The notes under the pieces are model-generated. The model was given only the letters and a program-made list of their open reading frames with translations, searched no databases and was not told where the DNA came from. The translations under genes and the position numbers were made by a program. Shown one piece after another: positions 36,147-46,500 of a DNA stretch of 64,000 nucleotides; within the stretch, counting starts at the first letter, position 1, and the number at the start of each line of letters is the position of its first letter. Source of the stretch: Streptomyces leeuwenhoekii (lineage in GTDB: Bacteria; Actinomycetota; Actinomycetes; Streptomycetales; Streptomycetaceae); assembly GCF_001013905.1 (NCBI RefSeq), contig NZ_LN831790.1, positions 2,556,001-2,620,000 of the forward strand, read 5' to 3'.

Positions 36147-36924
36147 GCTTGACAACCTTGTTGGTGAGAGTGCCGATGCCTTCGATGGTGACGGCGACCT
36201 CGTCGCCGACGTTGAGAGGTCCGACGCCCGCGGGGGTGCCGGTGAGGATCACGTCGCCGGGGAGCAGCGTCATGGCCTCGGAGATGTTGACGATCAGGTC
36301 CGCGATGGAGTGGATCATCTCGCTGGTGCGGCCGAGCTGGCGCTGCTGTCCGTTGACCGTGAGCTGGATGGTCAGGTCGGACGCGGTGGCGAGGTCCAGG
36401 TCGGTCTCCACCCAGGGGCCGAGCGGGCAGGAGGTGTCGAAGCCCTTGGCCCGGGCCCACTGCTTCTCGCGCTTCTGCACGTCGCGGGCGGTGACGTCGA
36501 TCGCGCAGGTGTAGCCGAGGATCACGTCCTCGACGCGCTCGCGCGGCACCTCGCGGCACATGCGGCCGATGACGACGGCGAGCTCGGCCTCGTGGTGGAG
36601 CTCCTGCGAGAAGGAGGGGTACTGGATCTCGTCGCCGGGGCCGATGACGGAGGTCGACGGCTTGAAGAAGGCGAACGGGGCGTCGGGCACCTCGTTGCCC
36701 AGTTCCCGCGCGTGCTCGGCGTAGTTGCGGCCGAAGGCCACGACCTTGTTGGGGAGCACCGGCGGCAGCAGCCGTACCTTGCTCACGGGCACCTTGGTGC
36801 CGGAGAGCTCGAAGTCCGCGAACGGGATGCCCTTGATGATGTCGAGGACGAGCTCGTCCGGCTGGTCGCCCTCGACCGCGCCGAAAGCGACGTTACCGTC
36901 GATGGAGAACCTGGCGATGCGCAC
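36139..36924 (-). CDS. Fumarylacetoacetate-hydrolase family protein
   Basis: 261 aa from GTG 36924 ([10 protein letters not shown]). The FAH fold is shown by [31 protein letters not shown], the metal-binding acidic motif [14 protein letters not shown] and [14 protein letters not shown], then [18 protein letters not shown]. It probably hydrolyses or decarboxylates a beta-diketone-like catabolite (2-hydroxyhepta-2,4-diene-1,7-dioate isomerase type). The start codon of gltX lies inside its last codons, a conserved coupling. Confidence 0.92.
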   Translation of the reverse strand: MRIARFSIDGNVAFGAVEGDQPDELVLDIIKGIPFADFELSGTKVPVSKVRLLPPVLPNKVVAFGRNYAEHARELGNEVPDAPFAFFKPSTSVIGPGDEIQYPSFSQELHHEAELAVVIGRMCREVPRERVEDVILGYTCAIDVTARDVQKREKQWARAKGFDTSCPLGPWVETDLDLATASDLTIQLTVNGQQRQLGRTSEMIHSIADLIVNISEAMTLLPGDVILTGTPAGVGPLNVGDEVAVTIEGIGTLTNKVVKRG

Positions 36925-37142
36925 GGGTTGCTTGGCCCCTTGGCTACTGGCTGGAGTCTGACGCTCCAGGCTAACGCGGCGGAAGCCGGGTGCCTCGCGC
37001 ATTCCGGGCGGGCGCCTCGCGCGGTTCGGCCGGGCGGGCGCCTCGCGCCGGGCGGCCGGCGCGCACCGGGCCCGCGGACGCGTCCGGCCGCCGGCTGGGG
37101 GGCCGGCGGCCGGAGGGGTGCCCGTGGGCGGTCCGCTGCGTA

Positions 37143-37412
37143 CTACTCTGCCGCCGCGACCGAGACCGGGATCTCGTTCAGCACGGTCCGCTTGGGGTTG
37201 GCGGTCTGGGCGGGGAGCTCGACGCGGTGCTCCGGCCGTTCCGGCGTCTGCAGTTCGTCGGCGTCCTTCAGGTGCGCCAGCGTCGTGCGCCGCGGGTTGG
37301 CGATCTTGTGGAACATCATCGTCGTCTTCACGGTTGTACGAGACCCTGTCGTGTCCGGGCGCCGGGAGGGTCCGGGGACCCCCGCGCGAGCGCGGGTTGT
37401 CGGTTTTGCCAT
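37143..37412 (-). CDS. Small protein with duplicated NPRRT/NPKRT motif
   Basis: 89 aa from ATG 37412; an internal ATG-ATG pair at about 37320 would give a 58-residue form. It is basic, with no signal or membrane segment. Two related segments occur, KIANPRRTTLAHL and QTANPKRTVLNEI, separated by an acidic/Pro-rich spacer (DADELQTPERPEHRVELP). The strong third-position G/C in the last 58 codons supports coding, whereas the first 30 codons are less convincing. I do not recognise the family. Confidence 0.6.
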   Translation of the reverse strand: MAKPTTRARAGVPGPSRRPDTTGSRTTVKTTMMFHKIANPRRTTLAHLKDADELQTPERPEHRVELPAQTANPKRTVLNEIPVSVAAAE

Positions 37413-37934
37413 CTCTGTAAAGCGTCAGGCTAAACATGCGATTCCCACGCAAGGCAGAGGGACCTCACGATCGGTATGTGAGTTTGCTCACTTAAGCAGG
37501 GGCAAATCGGTCAATCCAGGCTCACATCCCACCGCAACGAAACGGACATTGAGCCCCTGAAGCCCTCATTCCGCTCCTGATCATGGCGACTGGGACACCC
37601 CCCGGGATTGGGTGGATCGTCCCTTTGTGACCCTTTTCAAGAAGATCACTTTCTACGCGTGGTGACCCACCCCTCACGAGGTGTCACGTACGTCACGGCG
37701 TGCCTCACGGGCCTTGTTGGAGATCCGGCACTGTGCTGGAATTCCACGGACCGCCGCAGGATCGAGCCGGCGCACAGGGAGCGCAGACAAGCGCCGAGCG
37801 GCGGGCGAGAAGGGGGAACCAGCGCCGGTCACTCACGACCACCACGGGGGCGTAATTCAGGGCGCCCCTATGACGCCGACACCGTGTCCTGCCGTTCATG
37901 CGGCAGGGCGCCTGGTCCAGAGGTTGCGACGCTA
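37413..37934. promoter_or_regulatory. Upstream region of the first conservon
   Basis: About 520 bp with no convincing gene and lower GC than its surroundings. It holds the palindrome GTGAGTTTGCTCAC (37478-37491) and clustered TGTCACGTAC/GTACGTCAC words at 37682-37698. Promoters for the small minus-strand gene and for cvnA should lie here; no sigma-factor consensus stands out. Confidence 0.4.
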
Positions 37935-40900
37935 GTGCAGGGACGTTTCAAGAGGGATGGCAGCGCTTCGGCGGAGCCGGAGCCGCACGGCGGGACTGGC
38001 CCCATGGCCGTCAGCTCCTCGCCCCAGCACGCCCAGAACCAGGGCAAGCACGCGGCCGGCGACGGCGGCGAGCGCCCCGGACGCCCCGGCGCGCCGGCTC
38101 CCTCCGGGCAGACGGGCCCGGCCGCGGCGGCCAAGCAGCCGAAGGGGCCGGTGGGCCCCGGTTCGCGCATGGCCCTGCGCAACTGGCGTATCTCCACGCG
38201 TCTGGTGTCGCTGCTCGCGCTCCCGGTGGTCGCGGCCACCTCGCTCGGCGCGATGCGCATCAGCCAGTCCCTGGACGACATGCAGCAGCTCGACAACATG
38301 AAGCTGCTGACGGACATGACCAAGCAGGCCACCGAACTGGCCGCCGCGCTCCAGGAGGAGCGCGACCAGTCCGCCGGTCCGCTGGCGCACGGCTCCAAGG
38401 CCAGCGCGATCTCCATCAAGGGCGACCGGGAGAAGACCGACCGGGCCCTGAAGAACTTCCTCGAGAGCTCCGAGGAGATCGACAGCGCCAGCAAGAACGG
38501 CACCCTCCACGGTGTCCGCGACAGCCTCGTCGGCCTCGCGAGCGACCTGAACGACCTCAACAAGATCCGCAGCACCGCCTACGAGTCCCGGGAGAACTCC
38601 ACCCGGACCGTCGACGCGTACCACCGCCTGATCTCCCACCTGCTCGACCTCTCGCAGGACATGGCGGAGGCCACCAGCAACCCGGAGATGATCCAGCGCA
38701 CGCGCGCGCTGGCGGCCTTCTCGACCGCCAAGGAGTACGCCTCCGTGCAGCGCGCGGTCATCGCCGCGGCGCTGCCCGCCACCAACACCAAGGCCGGCGA
38801 CCTCTCCGAGAACGACCGGCTCTACGCCGAGGCCGCGCTGCAGAGCCAGCGCTCGGAGCTGCGCAGCTTCACCAGCATCTACGGCGACGGGGCCGAGGAA
38901 CTCCTCAAGCCCATCGACCAGGGCAACCCGACCATCGAGGCCACCGACAAGTACGCGGGCCGCGTGCTGGGCACCGACGGCGCCATCGAGGAGATCGAGA
39001 GGCGGTCCTACCAGGACTGGCTGGACGACAGCTCCACCAAGATCCAGCAGATGAAGAACATCGAGCACACGCTGCTGGAGGACATGGAGCAGAAGGCGCG
39101 TGAGCTGCGCAGCGAGTCGGAGCGCGAGGCGATCATCTCCGGTGCGCTGATCCTGCTCGTGCTCGGTGTGTCGCTGGTCGGCGCCTTCGTCATGGCCCGG
39201 AGCATGATCCGCTCGCTGCGCCGGCTGGAGGACACCGCGACCCGGGTCGCCCAGGACCGCCTGCCCGAGCTGGTCAAGCAGCTCTCGGAGTCCGACCCGC
39301 AGGACGTGGACACCTCCGTGGAGTCGGTCGGCCTGCACTCCCGCGACGAGATCGGCCGGGTGGCCGCGGCCTTCGACGACGTGCACCGCGAGGCGGTCCG
39401 CCTCGCCGCCGAGCAGGCGCTGCTGCGGGGCAACGTCAACGCGATGTTCACCAACCTCTCGCGCCGCTCCCAGGGTCTGATCCAGCGCCAGCTCTCGCTC
39501 ATCTCCGAGCTGGAGTCCCGCGAGGCCGACCCGGACCAGCTCTCCTCGCTGTTCAAGCTGGACCACCTGGCGACCCGTATGCGCCGTAACGGCGAGAACC
39601 TCCTCGTCCTCGCCGGTGAGGAGCCGGGCCGCCGGTGGACGCGCCCGGTCCCGCTGGTCGACGTGCTGCGTGCCGCCGCGTCCGAGGTGGAGCAGTACGA
39701 GCGGATCGAGCTGTCCTCCGTGCCGACCACCGAGGTCGCCGGACGGGTCGTCAACGACCTCGTGCACCTGCTCGCCGAGCTGCTGGAGAACGCGACCTCC
39801 TTCTCCTCGCCGCAGACCAAGGTCAAGGTCACCGGTCACGCGCTGCCCGACGGCCGGGTCCTGATCGAGATCCACGACACCGGTATCGGCCTGTCGCCGG
39901 AGGACCTGGCGGCCATCAACGAGCGGCTCGCCTCGCCCCCGACGGTGGACGTCTCCGTCTCCCGCCGCATGGGTCTGTTCGTGGTCGGCCGGCTCTCCCA
40001 GCGCCACGGCATCCGCATCCAGCTCCGCCCGTCCGACTCCGGTGGTACGACCGCGCTGGTCATGCTGCCCGTCGACGTCGCCCAGGGCGGCAAGAAGCCC
40101 CAGCCCAAGCAGGGGCAGGGCCCCGGCATCTCCGGCGGTCCGGCCGCCGCGCAGGCCGCGGCGGGTGCCGCGGCGGCCCGGCGGGCCGCGGCCGGCCAGG
40201 GCGGCGGCCGCGGGATCGGCGGCCCCGGGGCCGGCGGTCCGGGCGGCGGTGCCCTCGGCGCCGGTGCGCCGGGCGGCGGACGGCACGGTGCCGGCCCTGG
40301 TGCGCGCGCCGCGCTGCCCCCGCGTGACGGCGGCCGTCCGGGACAGCCCGGAGCGCCGCGGGGCCCGCAGGGTCCGGGGGGCCCGCAGGAGGGCCGTCCG
40401 GCTCCCGGCGGTCCGGGTGCCGGCCAGGCCCCGGGCGCCCCGCAGGGCCTGCAGGCCGCGGGCATGAACGCGCCGCAGCGCCCCGACGCCTTCGGCGGCC
40501 GCGGGCCCGCCGGCCTGGAACAGACCCGGCCGGGCGCCACCCCGCCGCGGCGCCGCGGCAGGGGCGAGGACCAGGCCGAGCGGGGCCGCCGGCCGCAGCT
40601 TCCGGCCCGCGGTGGCCCGCGGCCCGAACTGCCCGGTGGCGACTCCCAGCCCCGCGTGCCGAGCTGGGGCGACGACAACGCCCGGCCCCCGGTGCCGCGC
40701 GCCTCGCTGGACACCCCGCGCGGCCACGAGGAGCCGGACGTCTCCGCCACGTCCCGCATGCCGCGCGTCGACGACCGTCAGGGCCCCGGCGCCACGGCGG
40801 AGATCCCGGCGTTCCCCGGCACCGGCGACCGTCACGGTCCCGGCGCCACCGCCGAGTTCGCCCGCCCCGACTTCGGTGCCCCGGATCCCGGTGCCGCCGG

Positions 40901-41666
40901 TCCGCAGCAGACCGGCGCGTTCCCCCCGCCCGAGGCGCCCGCCGACCGGTTCGCCGGTGACGCGCAGAACACCGAGCAGTTCGTCCGCGGGGACGTCTTC
41001 GGCACGCCCGCCGGGCAGAACGACCCGGCGTCCGCGGACCGGTTCGCCGCGCCGCAGGCGTACGACAACGGTTCCACTGGCCGGCACGCCCTGCCGGAGC
41101 AGCCGGGTCCGGCCGCGGGCCGGCTGGAGCGTCCGCACTCCGACGGCCCGAGCGCGGGCTCCGGCTTCGGCACCCCGCAGGCGCGCCCCGTCCGTCCGGA
41201 GCCCGAGGCGCTGCCCCCGGCACCGAACGCCGGTGACGGGCGTACGCCGCTGTACGACACCCTGGAGACCAACTGGTTCCGCGGTGAGCAGCGGCAGCAG
41301 GAGAGCGGACCGGCGGCGTCCGAGCCGCAGCAGCCGCAGGCCCCCGCCGCCTCTCCCGAGCAGCCCTCCGCCTCCACCGCCTGGCGCTCGCCGAACGACG
41401 AACTCGTCCGGCAGGCCGAGCGGGTGCGGCAGCCGGCCGCGGGTGGTGTCACCACCTCCGGCCTGCCGCGCCGGGTGCCCCGGGCCAACCTCGTGCCCGG
41501 AACGGCTCAGCAGCAGCCGCACCAGAGCGGTCCGCAGGTCTCGCGCGCGCCCGACGACGTGCGCGGCCGGCTGACCAATCTCCGTCGGGGTATCGCACAG
41601 GGCCGACAGGCGGGGGCTGCCCAGACCGGCAGCCACCCGCGGCCCACTCACCAGCAGGAGCGTTAG
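37935..41666 (+). CDS. cvnA1: CvnA, membrane histidine-kinase-like sensor of conservon 1
   Basis: 1243 aa from GTG 37935. After a ~75-residue Ala/Pro/Gly-rich start come TM1 (LVSLLALPVVAATSLGAM), a ~290-residue extracytoplasmic helical nitrate/nitrite-sensing-like domain, and TM2 (AIISGALILLVLGVSLVGAFVMA). A HAMP-like linker, a dimerisation region (NLSRRSQGLIQRQLSLISELESRE) and a HATPase follow (ELLENATSFSSP, IHDTGIGLSPED, GLFVVGRLSQRHG). The last ~430 residues are a disordered Pro/Gly/Ala tail ending VRGRLTNLRRG. Conservons are proposed GPCR-like membrane complexes of actinomycetes. The TAG is followed directly by the cvnB start. Confidence 0.92.
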   Translation: MQGRFKRDGSASAEPEPHGGTGPMAVSSSPQHAQNQGKHAAGDGGERPGRPGAPAPSGQTGPAAAAKQPKGPVGPGSRMALRNWRISTRLVSLLALPVVAATSLGAMRISQSLDDMQQLDNMKLLTDMTKQATELAAALQEERDQSAGPLAHGSKASAISIKGDREKTDRALKNFLESSEEIDSASKNGTLHGVRDSLVGLASDLNDLNKIRSTAYESRENSTRTVDAYHRLISHLLDLSQDMAEATSNPEMIQRTRALAAFSTAKEYASVQRAVIAAALPATNTKAGDLSENDRLYAEAALQSQRSELRSFTSIYGDGAEELLKPIDQGNPTIEATDKYAGRVLGTDGAIEEIERRSYQDWLDDSSTKIQQMKNIEHTLLEDMEQKARELRSESEREAIISGALILLVLGVSLVGAFVMARSMIRSLRRLEDTATRVAQDRLPELVKQLSESDPQDVDTSVESVGLHSRDEIGRVAAAFDDVHREAVRLAAEQALLRGNVNAMFTNLSRRSQGLIQRQLSLISELESREADPDQLSSLFKLDHLATRMRRNGENLLVLAGEEPGRRWTRPVPLVDVLRAAASEVEQYERIELSSVPTTEVAGRVVNDLVHLLAELLENATSFSSPQTKVKVTGHALPDGRVLIEIHDTGIGLSPEDLAAINERLASPPTVDVSVSRRMGLFVVGRLSQRHGIRIQLRPSDSGGTTALVMLPVDVAQGGKKPQPKQGQGPGISGGPAAAQAAAGAAAARRAAAGQGGGRGIGGPGAGGPGGGALGAGAPGGGRHGAGPGARAALPPRDGGRPGQPGAPRGPQGPGGPQEGRPAPGGPGAGQAPGAPQGLQAAGMNAPQRPDAFGGRGPAGLEQTRPGATPPRRRGRGEDQAERGRRPQLPARGGPRPELPGGDSQPRVPSWGDDNARPPVPRASLDTPRGHEEPDVSATSRMPRVDDRQGPGATAEIPAFPGTGDRHGPGATAEFARPDFGAPDPGAAGPQQTGAFPPPEAPADRFAGDAQNTEQFVRGDVFGTPAGQNDPASADRFAAPQAYDNGSTGRHALPEQPGPAAGRLERPHSDGPSAGSGFGTPQARPVRPEPEALPPAPNAGDGRTPLYDTLETNWFRGEQRQQESGPAASEPQQPQAPAASPEQPSASTAWRSPNDELVRQAERVRQPAAGGVTTSGLPRRVPRANLVPGTAQQQPHQSGPQVSRAPDDVRGRLTNLRRGIAQGRQAGAAQTGSHPRPTHQQER

Positions 41667-42089
41667 TTGAGCCCGATGAGCCAGGCGGCACAGAACCTGA
41701 ACTGGTTGATCACGAATTTCGTGGACAACACCCCCGGGGTGTCCCACACGGTCGTGGTCTCCGCCGACGGACTCCTTCTGGCGATGTCCGAAGGCTTCCC
41801 GCGCGACCGCGCCGACCAGCTCGCGGCCGTCGCCTCCGGACTGACCTCGCTGACGGCCGGGGCGTCCCGGATCTTCGAGGGCGGTCCCGTGGCGCAGACG
41901 GTGGTGGAGATGGAACGCGGGTTCCTCTTCCTGATGTCCGTCTCGGACGGCTCGTCGCTGGCCGTGCTCGCCCACTCGGAGTGCGACATCGGCCTCGTCG
42001 GCTACGAGATGACGCTCCTCGTGGAGCGCGCGGGGGCGGTACTCACGCCCGACCTGCGCGCCGAACTGCAAGGCAGTCTGCTCCACTGA
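41667..42089 (+). CDS. cvnB1: CvnB, roadblock/LC7 protein of conservon 1
   Basis: 140 aa; TTG 41667 directly follows the cvnA stop and sits six bases after GGAG; an internal ATG at 41676 is the alternative. The roadblock/LC7 fold is seen in NLNWLITNFVDNTPGVSHTVVVSADGLLLAMS and SLAVLAHSECDIGLVGYEMTLLV. CvnB is thought to bind and regulate the CvnD GTPase, like MglB with MglA. Confidence 0.93.
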   Translation: MSPMSQAAQNLNWLITNFVDNTPGVSHTVVVSADGLLLAMSEGFPRDRADQLAAVASGLTSLTAGASRIFEGGPVAQTVVEMERGFLFLMSVSDGSSLAVLAHSECDIGLVGYEMTLLVERAGAVLTPDLRAELQGSLLH

Positions 42090-42200
42090 CAGGTCCCGGC
42101 ACCACCCACCTCACCAAATCACCGTCCGGCCGCCACAATCCCCCCACCGGCCCCGTCAGACGGCTTGACTGACCGACTTGCTGTCCCGCCCGGAGGATTC

Positions 42201-42599
42201 ATGAACCCGCCCACCGCCTCTCATGATCCGTACGCGGAGCCGTACGAGGACGAGGGCGACCAGCCGCTGGTACGTCCGTACGCGATGACCGGCGGCCGGA
42301 CCCGGCCGCGCTATCAGCTCGCCATCGAGGCGCTGATCAGTACGACGGCCGACCCGGCAGCGCTCATGGGGCTCCTCCCGGAGCACCAGCGCATCTGCCA
42401 CCTGTGCCGCGAGGTGAAGTCGGTCGCCGAGGTGTCGGCGCTGCTGAACATGCCGCTGGGTGTGGCCAGGATCCTGGTCGCCGACCTCGCCGAGGCCGGA
42501 CTCGTCGCCATCCACCAGCCGGGCGGCGACGAGAACGCCGGCGGAGCGCCGGACGTGACACTGCTCGAAAGGGTGCTCAGTGGACTTCGCAAGCTCTGA
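42201..42599 (+). CDS. cvnC1: CvnC, DUF742 protein of conservon 1
   Basis: 132 aa from ATG 42201, which has GGAGG five bases before. The N-terminus is acidic and variable, followed by the constant core LVRPYAMTGGRTRPRYQLAIEALIST, a Cys pair CHLC and a helix-turn-helix-like region (KSVAEVSALLNMPLGVARILVADLAEAGLV). Its 3' end overlaps cvnD by 20 bases. The role in the complex is unknown; the winged-helix look suggests protein or DNA binding. Confidence 0.92.
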   Translation: MNPPTASHDPYAEPYEDEGDQPLVRPYAMTGGRTRPRYQLAIEALISTTADPAALMGLLPEHQRICHLCREVKSVAEVSALLNMPLGVARILVADLAEAGLVAIHQPGGDENAGGAPDVTLLERVLSGLRKL

Positions 42600-43155
42600 C
42601 GGGGGCCGGTCGACCACCTCCGCGAAGATCGTGGTGGCGGGCGGCTTCGGCGTGGGCAAGACCACGTTCGTCGGCGCCGTCTCCGAGATCGACCCGCTGC
42701 GCACGGAGGCCGTCATGACGTCCGCCTCGGCGGGCATCGACGACCTCACCCACACCGGGGACAAGACGACCACGACGGTCGCCATGGACTTCGGCCGCAT
42801 CACCCTGGACCAGGACCTGATCCTGTACCTGTTCGGCACCCCCGGCCAGGACCGCTTCTGGTTCATGTGGGACGACCTCGTGCGCGGCGCCATCGGCGCG
42901 GTGGTCCTGGTCGACACGAGGAGGCTCGCCGACTGCTTCCCCGCCGTCGACTACTTCGAGAACAGCGGACTGCCGTTCGTCATCGCGCTCAACGGCTTCG
43001 ACGGCCAGCAGCCGCACACTCCGGACGAGGTGCGCGAGGCCCTGCAGATCGGCCCGGACACCCCGATCATCACCACCGACGCCCGCCACCGCGCCGACGC
43101 GAAGGGCGCGCTGATCACGCTCGTGGAGCACGCCCTGATGGCGCGACTGCGCTAG
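42580..43155 (+). CDS. cvnD1: CvnD, small GTPase of conservon 1
   Basis: 191 aa from GTG 42580 inside the end of cvnC. G1 is GGFGVGKTT, G3 is LFGTPGQDRFWFMWDDL and the G4 position reads LNGFDG instead of NKxD. It belongs to the conservon/MglA-like GTPase group, predicted to cycle under CvnB control. 288 bases (42727-43014) are identical, including all silent positions, to cvnD2 at 48172-48459. Confidence 0.93.
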   Translation: MDFASSDGGRSTTSAKIVVAGGFGVGKTTFVGAVSEIDPLRTEAVMTSASAGIDDLTHTGDKTTTTVAMDFGRITLDQDLILYLFGTPGQDRFWFMWDDLVRGAIGAVVLVDTRRLADCFPAVDYFENSGLPFVIALNGFDGQQPHTPDEVREALQIGPDTPIITTDARHRADAKGALITLVEHALMARLR

Positions 43156-43551
43156 AGCGGGTCCTGGCGGCCAAATCGGCAGCCGACCGGGGCAGTTGCC
43201 CGGACGCCGGGGCCGGCTGTGTCGTTTGACACGGTCGGCTTCGGGGTTCATAACGTTTCGGCAGAGGAATCGGGTGGTACAACCACGCGTCGCGCACATC
43301 TGGTCTCACTGTGCTCACGAACGCCCCGTCTTTTGACGGGGCTCGCTCTTTATGACCGTTTTATCGGGCGTTTATCCCGCACGGATTCCCCTGGCTCCAC
43401 TGTTTGGAAGAGCGCTGGTCGTCGTGCTGGAATGCCTGAACTGCCCCCTGGTCAAAGACGTACTCAGCCGTACTGCGTACTCGTTGGCGTACCGGGCTCT
43501 GAGACACTGCGGCACAACGTTGGTGCCGACCGCCGAGAGGTTGTTGGACGA
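43156..43551. other. Spacer between the two conservons, with terminator and a possible short ORF
   Basis: A terminator-like hairpin GCCCCGTC-TTTT-GACGGGGC lies at 43323-43342. After it an open frame of 67 codons (ATG 43352 to TGA 43555) ends with a GTGA overlap on the cvnA2 start. Its codons lack the strong third-position G/C of real genes here and no family is recognisable, so it may simply be untranslated leader. Confidence 0.45.
43323..43342 (+). terminator. Terminator after conservon 1
   Basis: An 8-bp perfect stem GCCCCGTC/GACGGGGC with a TTTT loop, followed by TCGCTCTTTAT. It lies 168 bp past cvnD1 and would separate the two conservon transcripts. Confidence 0.7.
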
Positions 43552-46500
43552 GTGAGGCGAAGCAAGAACAGTCCCGAGCCGTCGACGGCCCGGGGCAACT
43601 TCACCCCGCCGCCGCGCACAGCGGCGCCCGCCCCCGTGCCCGGTCCGGAACCGACGGCCGCGTCCGCCCCGAGCGGCGGCCGCCTCTCCCCGCGCAACTG
43701 GCGGGTGACGACCCGGCTCAACGCGATCCTGCTCATACCCGTGCTGGTCGGTCTGGTCATGGGCGGCTTCCAGGTGAAGAGCTCGATCGACACCTGGCAG
43801 GAGGCCGAGGACGCCGAGAAGACCGCGCGTCTGGTGCAGACCTCGCTGGCCTACGCCGACGCCCTCTACAACGAGCGGGACGTCTCGGCGGCGCCGCTGC
43901 TCCAGGGCAAGGGCCAGGACGACCAGAGTGTCGTGAAGGTCCGCAAGGCCACCGACAAGGCGGCCGACGCCTTCGACCGGGCGGCGCAGGAGATGCCGGA
44001 GAAGCCGGGTCTGGAGCGGCGTCTGAAGCTGTTCCGGGAGCAGGAGCCCAAGCTCCAGATGCTGCGCGCCTCCGCCTACACCTCCAAGCTCAAGGGCGTG
44101 GAGACCCAGGAGGGCTACACCCAGGTCGCCCACCCGCTGATGGAGTTCGCCAACGAGCTCGGTCTGGGCACCGGCAACATCACCTCCTACGGCCGTACCG
44201 TCTACGCGATGGGGCTGACCAAGGCGGCACTGTCGCTGGAGCGGTCCATCGGTATGCAGCTCCTGGTCAAGCCGGGCCCCGAGCCCAGCCACCTGGCCAG
44301 CCAGCGCGTCGCGCTGTCGTCGTACGCCTACCTCGAGCGCATCGCCATGGAGGAGTACCTCGGCGGTGGCACCGAGGAGGACGCCGAGAAGCTGGAGGAG
44401 GCCGAGGCGAAGGTCCGGGCGGACGGCGCGGCCCTGGCCAAGGAGGCCAAGGCCAAGGACCCGGACTACGTGGCGCCGCCGTCGAACCCGACGACGATGG
44501 TCACGGAGCTCGCCCAGCTCTCCTCCACTGACCCCGCCGCCCGCGCGGCTCTGGCCGAGCAGGGCATCACCCCCGAGAACTGGTGGGCGGTCAACACCCT
44601 CAAGTTCGACGCGTACCGCACGATCGAGACGGACATGGCCGGCGCCGCGGTGACCGAGGCCTCCGGCATCGCCGACGACGCCCAGCGCGACGCGATCATC
44701 ACCGGCGCCATCGTCGTGATCGCCCTGCTCGCCGCGTTCATCCTGGCCGGCATGGTGGCCCGCCAGATGAGCCGCTCGATGCGCCAGCTCCGCAACGCCG
44801 CCTTCGGCATCGCCGAGCAGCGCCTGCCGATGCTGGTCGACCAGCTCTCCCGCACCGACCCCGGCCGCGTCGACACCCGCGTCGCCCCGATCCCGATCAC
44901 CTCCACCGACGAGATCGGCGAAGTCGCCCGCGCCTTCGACCAGGTCCACCGCGAGGCGGTCCGGCTCGCCTCCGAGCAGGCCCTGCTGCGCGGCAACATC
45001 AACGCGATCTTCACCAACCTCTCGCGCCGCAACCAGTCGCTGATCGAGGGCCAGCTCACCCTGATCACCGACCTGGAGAACAACGAGGCCGATCCCGACC
45101 AGCTCGAGAACCTCTTCAAGCTGGACCACCTCGCGACCCGTATGCGCCGCAACGGCGAGAACCTCCTCGTCCTCGCCGGCGAGGAGCCCGGCCGCCGCTG
45201 GGACCAGCCGGTGCCACTGGTCGACGTGCTGCGCGCCGCCTCCTCCGAGGTGGAGCAGTACGAGCGCATCGAGCTGTCGGGCGTGCCCGACTGCGAGATC
45301 CACGGCCGTGCCGTGACCGACCTCGTGCACCTGCTGGCCGAGCTGCTGGAGAACGCCACCACGTTCTCCTCACCGCAGACCAAGGTCCGCGTCACCGCGA
45401 CCCGGCTGCCCGACGGCCGCGTGATGGTCGAGATCCACGACAAGGGCATCGGCCTGACCGCCGAGGACTTCGCGGACATCAACCACAAGCTGGCCAACCC
45501 GCCCACCGTGGACGCCGCGATCTCGCAGCGCATGGGCCTGTTCGTGGTCGGCCGCCTGTCCGACCGGCACGGCATCCGCGTCCAGCTCCGTCCGTCGGGC
45601 GAGCAGGCCGGCACCACCTCGCTGGTCATGCTGCCGGACGCCATCACGCACGGCGGCGGTGGCGAGCAGCAGGCCGACCGCGACGAGTTCACGGTCTCCC
45701 AGATCATCCCGGAGCAGAACGTCCGGCGCGAGGACCTCCCGCAGGCGCCGGTGCGGACGGCCGCGGAGCTCGGCTTCGACGACAGCCGCTACAGCGAGGT
45801 CCCCGACGACCTGCGCGGGCTGGACCCCGTCGGCCGTTCCCTGCTGCGCGAGGGGCGCCGCGCGGCCCTGGAGGCCCAGTCGCACGGCCAGCAGGACGGG
45901 CAGCCGGACCACCACGCCCAGGAACCCGCCGAACCGGCCGCGTACCCCGACCAGTTCACCGGTCAGCACCCGCAGCCCGGCTACGACGACGGCCAGCGCG
46001 GCTTCCAGCAGCAGCACCCGGGCACGTACGACGAGCAGCAGTCGGCCTACGACACCGGACAGCACCAGACGCCCTACGACACGGGGCAGCACCAGACGCC
46101 CTACGACACCGGACAGCACCAGACGCCCTACGACACGGGGCAGCACCAGACGCCCTACGACACCGGACAGCACCAGACGCCCTACGACACGGGGCAGCAC
46201 CAGACGTACGGCGAGCAGCACTTCGCGCCGGAGGCCGGCCTGCCGCAGACGGACGGCTTCCCGTCCGGCGGCGGCTACCCCGACGCCGCGTACGCGGAGC
46301 CGTACCAGGGCGAGTCCCCGGCGGCCGGCACCGGCGCGACGGATGGTTTCACCGCCTTCGAGCAGCGGCGCCGGCAGGACGACTGGCCCCAGCAGGACGG
46401 CTACCAGAACGGCTACCCGACCCAGTACCCTGCACAAGCCCCGGAAGCGGAATCTGCGCAGGCCGCTGACGCCGGTGAGGCGGACCACGTAGGCTTCGAC

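Noticed and set aside
36925..37142. Possible gene between the FAH protein and the small NPRRT protein
   Set aside because: Only Ala/Gly/Arg low-complexity frames are open, with no ribosome site and no coding codon bias.
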